From assembly GCA_023846275.1 (NCBI GenBank), contig JAIUJO010000072.1, positions 1,943,599 through 2,007,598 on the forward strand: a stretch of 64,000 nt of DNA, written 5' to 3'. Of the stretch, positions 53,123-64,000 are shown one piece after another. The notes below the pieces were generated by a model that was given only the letters and a program-made list of their open reading frames with translations, did no database searches and was not told the DNA's origin. Numbering within the stretch: the stretch's first letter is position 1; each line of letters begins with the position of its first letter. Source of the DNA: Vanilla planifolia (Eukaryota > Streptophyta > Magnoliopsida > Asparagales > Orchidaceae). Position numbers and translations under genes: made by a program.

Positions 53123-56100
53123 TCAATTGAAAGTAATTCCCAATGAGGTCTGATGAAGGTGAAATATATCTTGTTTGACTCATCTTGACATATTCTATCC
53201 AAATATTTATTCATTTTTTTGTTTTTCAATATTTTATTTTGTCATGTTTTAGTAGACGTTAAAACGAATTTTTACTTGTACTTAATTTTATGATTGAGCA
53301 TAATAGACTCAATCACCATATTTCCTTTGAATACAGTTTTCCCTTATTTGGTTTGGTTATATTTTTATAAAATCCTAAATCGCCTCTAGTGCGACACTTA
53401 CATTTTTATTAGTAATATTATAATTTTTCAATTTATCTCATTAAAAATTTATTATATATTTTAATATTAAAATGATAATTTATTTTTATTTATGCTTGTT
53501 CACTTTGGCCATTCAAAGTATCACAAACGAGTTCAGATCAAGACAAAATAATCATCTTTGGACTCATTGTAAGAAGATTTATCTTATTAAATATTTGTTT
53601 TTATATTTTTAAATAAAAAATTACCTACTGTTATAAAAATTTTAAGAGATATTTTGACTTGTATCTCATTTACTAATAAAGGATGGTACACAATGTTTCC
53701 TTCAAACCTTGGAATGCAACTTTCTCAAGCATTTTATTTCATTTTTCAAACTTTTTTGCTTTGATTTATTTATATTATGTAACCCTAAATATTCAATCAT
53801 CTCCCCTTTACGTCTCCTTGAGTTTGTTATTTTATATTATTTTAATTTATCACATTTAACATTAATTTATATTTTCTTAATATTAAAAATATTACTTTAT
53901 TATTATTTTACTTCATGTACATTTGTAATTTGTAGTAATTCTAAACAATTTGTCATTTTTTCATTTGATTTATTTAATGACAAAACGATAACTTATTATT
54001 AATTATTCTTGTTTAAGTTATTTATTCACTCTAATTCTAAATAGTGTTTGATCGAGACGTAACAATTATTATTAAACTCATCTCAATGAGCACAATCATA
54101 GTACACATTCATTTTTAAATTTTTCAATATATTTTTCCTTGAGTTTTGTCATGCTTTATGAGTGATTTTAATTTTTATATTATTTGATGATTAAAGAATT
54201 TACAATTAAACTCTTTAATATCTTTGAATGCAACATTCTTGTATTATTTATTTTATTTCTTAACATGATTTCCTTTGACTTGGATATATTACAATGTCAC
54301 TTTAAATCACAAATCGTGTTATCATTATATCTCTTTTACTTGGTTAAATATTATATTATTTGACTTATTCACATTTCAATATTATATTTATTAACTTAGT
54401 ACTAAAAATTATAATTTATCCATTTATCTTAATAATATATTGTAATTCCAAACAAGGTCCATTCTAGACGAAACAAATTTTGTTTGGCTCAACTTAATGA
54501 GCTTTGTACAACTAAATGTTCACTTATATATCTTTAAATATTTTAGTTTTTTAGTGTTTGACATACTTAATAAGATGTTTTGATTAGTGTTTTAATTGAA
54601 GATTGAGAATGTTACACTTGATCTCCATATTATCATAGAATTTAACTTTCGTATACAAGTTATTATATTTATTCAAAGTTTTAGCATTGATTTGGAGATA
54701 TTACTACATAACTCTAAATCTCTTCTCATGTGATATTTATAATCTTTTCATTTGTTTGAATACATTATTATAATTTATTTCATTTAACCCTTAATTTATA
54801 TATAGTTAATATTCAAATAATAACTTATAGTTTTTTATTCTTATTTACTTTTCTAATTTGAATTAATTCTAAATGAGGACAAACAAGGATGAAATATTCA
54901 ATTTTTATGAGTTCCATCCAATTGAATATTCATTGTTTTATAAACTTTTTATTCTTAAAGTTTTAAGACCTCTAAGAGACATTTCAATTCCTACCTATTT
55001 TGAAAATTTTTCTTGTTTCACTTGATCCCATTTGTATATTAGAATGCAACATGCCCACATAAGTCAACTCACTTCTTCAAATTTTTTGATTTATGTTCGT
55101 CATATTACTATGCAACTCTAAGGCTGCTCTTGTTTGACCTTTACGAAGCATTAATTTTGTTATATTTTATTGCTTTAATTTATCTCATTTTAATTTTAGT
55201 ACATATTTGCATAATAATGGAATAATAATTCATTATAATTTATGTTTATCTATTTAGGTAATTTGAAATAATTTCAAATTGGATTTGATGAAGATGAAAT
55301 AATTATTAGTAGACTCATTTCTCTAAGTTCTATTCACTTAAAGTTATTTTAAAATTTTAAGATATTTCATTTAATTGGGTTTTCATAAGTTTTATGGGTC
55401 ATATAAATTCACAATTGATTTGAGGATCAAGTTGGTTGCACTTGATGTCCTTGCTATATTGGGTTGTAACTTAACAAATTTATATAATTTTCTCAATGTT
55501 TAATGTTTGTTTAATTACTATGTAATTCTAAATCTCATCTCATAGGAATTTATAAATCTTTTAATTAAATATATTGTATTGATTATTTTTTTGATTTTAA
55601 CTTTAATATATATTCAACTTAAATTAAAAAACTATTTTTTATTATTGATTCTTATCTATATTTATTATTAGATATAATTCAAAATGAGGATTAATTAAGA
55701 TGAAACTAACAATTCTTTAACTCAACTCCATGATTTCTATCAAACTATATATTTATTTTTTAATATTAGTTTGTTATGGTTTTGGCTCACAACATGAGAC
55801 CTTTAGATTAATGCTTTATTAAATAATCAATGAAGTTATATTGATGCGCTATATTATCTTTAAAAGAATTGTTTTGATACATTTTGTATTATTTCTTATA
55901 ATATTTCCCTTTGAAATAGTTATTTTAATAGGTTACTTTAAATCTACTATTATTTATCCTTTAAGATACTTATATTGTGTTATATTACATTGCTTCAATT
56001 GTCCTTATTAAAGTTCAATTATATATTTAGCTAAATAATTTATTATAATTTATGTTTACCTTTTTTGGTATTGCATAATACTTGCATATCATGTCTCATC

Positions 56101-56811
56101 AAGATGAAACACACAACGCTGGTCCCATCTTGATAGGTTCTACCTAGTTAAATATAATTTTTAAAAATATTTTTTAGTATTATATTTTTAATGGTTTTCA
56201 CATTCTTTTTGAGTCATTTTAATTTCTACCTAATTTCATGACTGAGAATATAAATTTTTAATATAATTTATCACATTTTTATAAAAGTTTATTCTTTGAT
56301 TTACTTATATTGCTATGTAACCCAAACTCAGCTCGAATGTGATGCCTAGAAAACTAAAATTTTTTATATCACAATGCATTAATTAAGCTTGTTTTAGTTT
56401 TAATGTACATTTAATTCATATTAAAATTATAGTTTAAAATAATTTATGCTTATCTATATTCATAATAATTTCAAATGAGATTCTATGGAGATGAAAAAGA
56501 TGTCATTTGAATCATCTCAATTAACACTATTAAATTAAATATTTATTCTAATGTTTAAAATTAATTAATTTTAGTAAGTTTTAGCAAATTTTATAGGAAA
56601 TTTTGCATAATACTTAATGATCAAATATGTTGCACTTAATTTTACAATCTTCAAAAGCAATTTTCACATAAAATGTATCTCATTTATTCTATTTTTTTTC
56701 ACTTTGATTTGGTTATATTACTATGTAACCTTTGGTCTCATCTTGTATAATCTTTACATCGTAATGATTTAGTTATGATGCATCATGTCAATTTTTCCCA
56801 TTTGAACTTTG

Positions 56812-56825
56812 ATATATATATATAT
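56812..56825. repeat. (AT)7 microsatellite in monomer tail
   Basis: An AT run at the monomer tail position, here in a reverse-oriented monomer. Confidence 0.88.
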
Positions 56826-59800
56826 TTACTTGATTTGAAAAGAATAATTCATTATCATTTGTGCTTATTCACATTAGTTATTCATAGTAATTTGAAATAG
56901 GATGTGAACATTTTTGGACTTAAGTTAATGAGCCCTAACAAATTAAACATTTTTTATATTTTTAATTATTCTATTTTTTAAGTTTTTGTCTTACTTTATG
57001 AGACTTTTATATTCATACCTATTAAATGATCAAGACAGCCAAACTCGACCTCCTTAATATATTGGAATATAACATTTTTATATAATTTATTTGATTTCTT
57101 CAAATCGTATGATCTTATGAGGTTATAATACAATGTAATATTAAATCTACACTTGCATGATCATTACATCATATTTATTTAGATGTATTATAATGCTTCA
57201 ATTTTTCTTATTTCTAGTTTATTATAAATTTAAATAATATTAAAAAAAATACTTTAATATTATTGTCTTGTTTACTTAGTTAATTAGCAATAATTTGGAA
57301 TAATGTCTAATTAAGGCAAAGCAAATGTTAAAGCACACATCTCAATGAGCGTGATCCTATTTAATAATTTTTTTACATATTTAAATTGTTTACTTTTGAT
57401 AATTTTGCTTGCTTTAAAAGGTATTTCAAGAATACCTTTTTTGCCAATTGAGGATCTTGTACTCAAACTGTTTAGTTCACTAAAATAAAACTTTCTACTA
57501 CAACTTATCATAATTTCTTGAAATTTTCACTTTCATTTTGTTATATTTCTTTATAGCCCCAAATGTTGTATTATATAACTTTTATATCTCCATGATTTGG
57601 TTATATATATTACATTTCATGAACTTATTTCTTTTAATATTTAAATTTTATTTAATTAATTTTAAATTATATTTTATTATTATGTTTATTTACTTTATAA
57701 TTCAAAGTAATTTTGACTGTGATCCATTGGAGATGAAAAATAATGTTTAACATGCCTTGGTGTACTCTATCCAATTAAAATTTCTTTTTTTACTATTTGT
57801 AAATATTTTAGTTTTGTTGTTCTACTCATTTAGTACGATATTTTGTTTCATACATTATTTGTTCATCAACAATGTTACACTCAATATCCTTAGTATCCAG
57901 ATTTGGTATATTACTTTAAACCTTAAACCTCCTCTCATATAATTGTTACATCACTTTGATATAGTAATGTTAGATTGCTTCAATTTAGCTTATTCTAAGA
58001 TTATTATATATTTTATTAATAATAAGAAAATAGTTTTTTTATTTGTTTGGTAACTCATGGTAATTCGAAGCGAGGTCAGATTGGCACAAAAAAATTGTTG
58101 TTGGACTCTTGTTGTCAAGCTCTTTTCAATTAATAATTCATTTTTATATTTTTAGTTGTTTTATTTTTTTAATATTTTGTCTTTCCTTAAGAGACATTTC
58201 TTTACTTAATTTTTTAATTGAGGATGTATTGCCCAATTTTCTTACTATGTTGGAGTGCTTCTTTTTTTATTTAATTTTTTTCCTTACTTATCAATAAAAT
58301 TTGCCTCCTGTTGGGCGTTTACATCATTTCTATTTGGTAATATTACATTCTTAAATGCATCTGATTTCAACTTTTATATATGCCAACATAGTATTAAAAT
58401 GACAACTTAATAACTTTTGTGCTTATTTGCCTGAATAATTCATAATAATTCCAAATGAGACATGATTCAGATGAAATAAACATTATTGGGCTCATATTGA
58501 TGAGTTTATCTACTTAAACATTCATATCTATATTTTTAATTATTTTATTTTCTAATGTTTCGTCATTTCTATGAGATTCCTCATTCCATATTCATTTAAT
58601 GATTTAGGATTTAACACACAATGTCTTTAATATCTTAAAATGCAACTTTTACTTTGAACTTAAGTTATTTATTCAAATTTTTTTCTTTGATTTTTTCATT
58701 TGAAGAAAATGAGAAAGTTATTATCAAAAACTTATATTCCATGATACTAGGGATATCTAGTGCAACATCCTTGAGCGAAAAATTAGGTATGAATAGAGAT
58801 GCCTGAGAAATGTTTGCTTTCTCCCTAGACCAAAATATTTAAAAATAAAGAATAAATGTTTACTTGAATAGAGCTTGATAAGATGAGAACAATGATGTTC
58901 TTTTCATCATAAACTAACCTTGTCTAGAACTACTTCAAATTACTCAAATATATAAGCATAGATAATAAGAAATTATTACTTTAACATTAAATAAGTGTTA
59001 ATATTGAAATTAGTTTAATTGAAGAAAAGTGATATAATCACATTTAGATAATGTAATGGTCACATAAGAAGATATTAAGAGTTATAGAGTAATATAACCA
59101 AATCAAAGCAAAAAAATTTAAGTTAATATGATAAACTATGTGAGAGTTGTATTCCAACATACTAATAAGATCGACATTATAATTCAAGATCATTAAATCT
59201 GGTGTGAGTTGAAATGATTCCTAATGTTTACCAAAATCATCTTAAATAAAATATTTAAAAATATAAAAAATGAATTTTTAATTGACATTGTTCATAAAAA
59301 TAAGTCAAATGATGCTTGTTTCTTCTCGTTCAGACCTTGTTTGGAATTACAATGAATTATTAAAAATAAATAAGCATTTGTAAGGATAAATTATTATTTA
59401 TAGTTTAAATAAATATATATTAAATCTAAAATTAGATAAATATATGCAATGCAATGCAACGAAATCATAGTAATGTAAAGGTAATAGAAGAAGAGGATTA
59501 TAATAACATTGTAAAACAATCAATTCAAAGCAAAAAATTTGAAAAAATGAGATAAATTATACTAGAAAATTTTATTCTAAGATACTAACAAGAATGTCTG
59601 TAACACATTTTATCATGAAATAAGGTAAAAATCATGTCTTGTCAAGAATGTAAAAACTCTACTGAATATTTAATTAGAATTAACTAGTCTAGACGAGTCT
59701 AGAGATTTTTAACTAATCCTAATCTAGTCTTATTTGGAGTTACTTTGAACTATGATAATGAGTAACACTAAATAATGATAAATTGTTATCTTAATATTAA

Positions 59801-60214
59801 GAAAATATATATTAAAGCTAAAATAAGATAAATTTAACTAATAAAATATAACCAATCAATGTAATTTCAATGTCACAAAAGAATAGATCTTGAATTAGTA
59901 AGAATATAACCAAATGTAAATAAAAAGTTGAAGAAATAATACAAATTATACATGATTGTTGGATTCAAAAATACGAAGGAAACTGAGTACAAAATCTTCG
60001 ATCGTTAAATTTGGTATGAATCAAAGGGTTTAATAAAACATGCCATCACCTTAAAAGAAAAATTGTAAAACTTAAAATTAATATTTAATGGGATAAAACA
60101 TAATGAGACTTGTATGACAACATTTTCTTCATCTACATCTGTCCTTGTCTCAAACAATTGTTAATTGCCAAACTAAGTAAACATAAATGCTTATGAAATG
60201 TTATATTAATCCAA

Positions 60215-60626
60215 ATAATGATATATCAAACCCATATTGAGATAAATTAAACAATTCTAATTGAATGAAAAAAGCAATATAAAGGTCACACAAGAGTAGA
60301 TTTAGATTTATAAAATAATATAGCCACAATAAACACAAAACTTTGAAGATGTCAGAAAAATTATAAAGAAAAGTTGACCTTTAATATAATAAGAAGAGTG
60401 AGCATAACATCATAGATTGCCAAATCAAGTATGAATCAAATTTTTTTAAAACTTATATCAACATGATAAAAAATATATTATCCAAAAATACAAACAATAT
60501 TATTTTATAAGCTAGAGCCATATATGAAACTAGTCTAATAATATTAGTTTCATCCACATCAGACCCTAATTTTGAAGTGTTATGAATTACAAAAACAGCA
60601 AATTAGAGTAGTAATAAATTTTTATT
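60215..60626 (+). repeat. Recently duplicated monomer, copy 1
   Basis: This monomer and the next are far more alike than any other neighbours. They share private variants: ATATCAAACC(C/T)ATATTGAGA in the tail, TAGCCACAATAAACACAAAA in place of the usual ACCAAATCAAAG, and AAGTTGACCTTTAATATAAT. The offset is 412 bp at both the start (60223 and 60635) and the end (60561 and 60973). Confidence 0.88.
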
Positions 60627-61012
60627 TTAAGGTTATATCAAACCTATATTGAGACAAACTAAAGAATTGTAATTTAATGAAATAAAAGTGATATAAAGGT
60701 CACACAAAAGTAGATTAAGATTTATGAAAAATATAGCCACAATAAACACAAAACTTTTAAGATGTGAGATAAATTGTAAAGGAAAGTTGACCTTTAATAT
60801 AATAAAAAGAGTGAATGTAACATCACAGATCACCAAATCAAGTATGAATCAAATATTTTTAAAAGTATGTCAACACAATAAAAAGTATATTATCTAAAAA
60901 TACAAAAAATATTATTTAATAAGATAGAGCTATATATGAAGCTAGTTTAATAATATTTGTTTCATCTACATCAGACCCTAATTTGGAAGTGTTAAGAATT
61001 ACAAAAATAAAT
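60627..61012 (+). repeat. Recently duplicated monomer, copy 2
   Basis: Tandem partner of 60215-60626. Differences are mainly scattered single bases and small indels. Confidence 0.88.
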
Positions 61013-63028
61013 AAATAATAATAATAAATTTTTATTTTAATGTTAACTCAATTTATATTAAAACTAAAATAGGAAACTTAGAGTCAAGTAATACAACCAA
61101 ATCAAAGAAATTTAAAGGTCAGATAAAAGGATACTTGGAAGTTCATAGTAATATATAACAAAATCAAGGAAAAAACGTTGGTGCTTTGAGATAAGTTTGA
61201 TAGGAAAGTAGAATTTCAAGATACTAAAGAGATTTAGTGTAGCAACCTCATTGATCCAATCAGGTATGAATCAAAAATGATTTCTAAAATAAACTAAAGA
61301 AATCAAAAATAAAATATCTTCAAATACAAAATAAAATATTTAATTACATGTTTTTATAGATGATTCAAATAGTATGCTTTTATCTTAGTCTTTCAAATTA
61401 GCTAAAATAGAAAAAAAATAATTATAAATAAAAAATAAATTTTAATATTAAATAATAAGATCATTAATATTAAATGAATTACATAAATTGACCCAAATCA
61501 AAGTAATGAAAATGTTACAAGAGAAGAATTAGAGTTTAATAGTAATATAACTTAATCGAAGCCAAAACTTTGAGGAACTAAGACAAATAATTTGAGGATG
61601 CTTCAATCTAAGATACTAAGGAGATTAAGTATAATTTACTCATTAGTTAAATTAGGTATGAATCAAAATATCTCATAAAATAAGCCAAAATTATGAATAT
61701 AAAGTATTCAAAAATATAAAAATAAATATTTAATAAGATAAATCTAATCGAGACGAGCATAGAGACATTTGTTTCATCTCAATCAATCGTCCTTTTGTAT
61801 TACATAGAATTTCAAAAGTAAATAGAATAAATAATAATAAAATATTATTTTAATGTTAAATAAATTATTATTAATGCAAAAATAAGATAAATTGAAGGAA
61901 TATAATATAATCAAATCAATGATATTTAATGGTTAATTGATAACATATGTATAGTTACATAATAATATTTGTGAATAATTACAAAAAGTTTGAGTAAATT
62001 TGATTAATTGTATGAGAAAGTAGTATTTCAATACAATAAGTGAATCAAGTGCAACATCTTCAATTATCATATGGAATGTTAATCAATATAAAATTGTAAA
62101 AAAAATTATTTTCATAGAGCTAATTCTTACACTGATTTACCAAAATGGATGAGAAAACAAATACAAAAAATTAATATTTAATATTGAGAAAATATATATA
62201 TAATAAAAAATGATATAAATTCAAGCAATATAATATAGCCACATCAAAGAAATATAAATGTCACATGACAAGATAATTAGAGTTTCACTATAATATATCC
62301 AAATCTAAAGGAAATATTTGAACAAATGAAATTGATTCTATAATAAAGTTTGCATTCTAAGATTGTGATGAGATAAAGTGTAACATCCTCAACATTTAAA
62401 TCATATATGTTTTGATATGTTTCAAAAAGCATGCTAAAATCACAGAAAATAAAATATTTCTAAAAAATGAAAATGAATATTTCATTAGATAGAGCAAGTC
62501 AATATTTGTCAAAAGATGTTTGTCTTATCAAGAAGGACCTTCTCTCCAACAAGTACAATCGACCAAAAAAATATAAATAAATAATAGTAAATTATTATTA
62601 AAATATCAAAAAATGATATATAATTTTCAAAATCAGATAAATTGATGAAATTTAATAAAAATCAAATCAAAGAGATGTAAACATAATGGGGAGGAAATTT
62701 TTAATTGAATAGTTATTAATAAAATAAAAAATTTCAAAGAATGTGTTAAATTTTGTGAGATAGTTGTATTCCAAGATATAGAAGAGATTGAGTGTAATAT
62801 TTTTAATTATCAAATCAGGCATGAATTAAAAGTTCACATGAAGGAAGGAAAAACTCTTAAGGATAAAATTTTTTAAACTATAAAATTGAATATTTAATTA
62901 CTACATTACTCGAAATTAGTCCAATGATGTGTTCTTTGTATCTATTAAGCCTTATGTGAAAATATTATTAATTAATAAATGTAATTAATCATAAATAACA
63001 AAAAAAATATTATTTTAATATTTTGTAA

Positions 63029-63044
63029 ATATATATATATATAT
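63029..63044. repeat. (AT)8 microsatellite in monomer tail
   Basis: An AT run in the forward monomer, at the usual TAAATATATATTAAAG position. Confidence 0.9.
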
Positions 63045-64000
63045 CAAACCTAAAATTAGATAATTAAAGTAATATAATATTTCAAAATCAAAGCGATTTA
63101 AAAAAGACATGAGGAAAATTAGAGTTTCATTATAATGTACCTAAATCTAAGCAAAATAGTTAAACAAATTAAATACGTTATACAAGAAAGTTGCATTCAA
63201 AGATATAAAGGTGAAAAAGAATAACATTGTTGATTGTCAAATGAGGTATGAATCAAATTGTTTTATAAAGCATGATAAAATCCTCAAAAATGAAATATAT
63301 AAAAATATAAAACTAAATATATAATTGGAAACCAGATGTCTAGATGAATTCAACAATGTTTTTTCTTCCAATTAGACCTTATTTGGAATTACTAGAAATT
63401 ACTATTATAAATATGCATAAATAATAGTAAATTATTCTTTAAATATGAGGTAAATATATTTTAAAGATTAAATGAAGTAAATTTAAGCATTAATACATGG
63501 CAAAATTAAGGCGTTATAAAGATTACAAATGAGGAGATTTAGTGTTACAAAGTAATGTTATCGAACAAATGAAAAACCTTTAAAAAGAGATATAAATTAC
63601 AAACAAATGTTTCATTCAAAAATAAAAGAGATTAAATATAACTCCCTTGATCATCAAATCTTGTATACATTTAAATATCTTGTATAGCATTAAAAAACTA
63701 TAGATGATAAAATATTTAAAAAATATATTAAAATTAATATTTAATTGAATTGAGCTCCTTAAGATGAGTCTAACGATATTTGATGATCTCGATTAGACCG
63801 GCTCAAGAATAACAACTTTCCAAGGTAAATAAGTATAAATAGTATAAAATTATTTTTAAAATTAAGAAAATTTATATAAAAAGTTAAGCGAGAAAAATTG
63901 AAACAATGTAATATAACTAAATCAATGTAATGCAGTAGTCACATGATATAAGAATTAGAGTACCATTATATTATAATGAAATCAAAAAAATATTTGAAGA

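Larger units (their letters stand above)
44538..58697 (-). repeat. Satellite array, reverse block R4
   Basis: The longest reverse run, about 35 monomers, beginning ATATTACATGTCTTCAATTT and ending TTTTTCTTTGATTTTTTC. It contains the 1476-bp higher-order repeats. Many short plus-strand open frames in this block encode Phe/Leu/Ile/Tyr-rich peptides; they are what a T-rich strand gives by chance and share no recognisable domain. No gene is supported. Confidence 0.85.
58698..64000 (+). repeat. Satellite array, forward block F5
   Basis: About thirteen forward monomers, starting ATTTGAAGAAAATGAGAAAG and running off the window end. Good landmark copies include GATAGAGC near 62487 and GGTCACACAAGAGTAG near 60282. 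It contains the recent 412-bp duplication. No gene is seen; the minus-strand frame at 60633-60836 is a shadow within a monomer. Confidence 0.85.

Noticed and set aside
41355..58297. Many plus-strand open frames of 60-97 codons with hydrophobic products (for example 53709-54002 and 46275-46538)
   Set aside because: They lie in reverse-oriented, T-rich satellite; Phe/Leu/Ile/Tyr-rich peptides are expected there. No shared family and no start or context signals.
1..64000. CRISPR array, bacterial operons or organelle genome
   Set aside because: The repeat unit is about 410 bp, diverged and without spacers. There are no operon-like genes and no recognisable organelle genes, and the LTR and satellite architecture is eukaryotic nuclear.
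1..64000. tRNA, rRNA or 5S-containing elements (including a Cassandra-type LTR)
   Set aside because: No tRNA A/B boxes in cloverleaf context and no 5S or other rRNA segment were recognised. The LTR at 29178-30633 has a Pol II TATA box and no visible 5S sequence.

Overview
The window looks like gene-free heterochromatin of a nuclear genome, most likely a flowering plant. The only lineage clue is one intact solo LTR with a plant-style TATA box and 5-bp target duplications. No protein-coding gene, tRNA, rRNA or other functional RNA gene could be supported on either strand. The species cannot be named from the sequence.

Almost all of the 64 kb is one very AT-rich, old and heavily diverged tandem repeat. 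The monomer is usually about 400-430 bp (observed spacings about 333-431 bp). In its forward sense the landmarks come in this order: ATGAGATAAATT, GTAATATAACCAAATCAAAG, AAAGGTCACATGAGAGGAGA, a second GTAATATAACCAAATCAAAG, a second ATGAGATAAATT, GTTGCATTCCAAGATACTAA, GTGTAACATCCTCGATCATC, an A-rich stretch, GATAGAGCTCATCAAGATGA, CATTTGTTTCATCTCGATTA, AGACCTCATTTGGAATTACT, then an AT-rich tail.

The array is a mosaic of opposite orientations: forward 1-21454, reverse 21455-23010, forward 23011-27891, reverse 27892-38806, forward 38807-39353, reverse 39354-43790, forward 43791-44537, reverse 44538-58697, forward 58698-64000. That makes eight orientation switches. Three of them (near 39353, 44537 and 58697) are fold-back palindromes; the others join different monomer positions.

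Two foreign segments interrupt the repeat. At about 3612-5280 there is a 1.67-kb unrecognised, less AT-rich sequence. At 29178-30633 there is a 1456-bp solo LTR (TGATG...CATCA in either strand sense, flanked by AACAG on both sides) lying on the minus strand, with a GC-rich U3 that holds a 12-bp minisatellite.

Longer-range structure survives inside the array: a roughly 3.1-kb multi-monomer duplication (34.1-37.2 kb and 40.7-43.8 kb, offset about 6.6 kb), a 1476-bp higher-order repeat (two adjacent copies at 50.2-53.1 kb and a third near 45.5-47.0 kb), and a recent 412-bp monomer duplication at 60.2-61.0 kb. The picture is of an ancient satellite, possibly a centromeric or pericentromeric relic, that is no longer homogenised genome-wide but still suffers local duplication and inversion.
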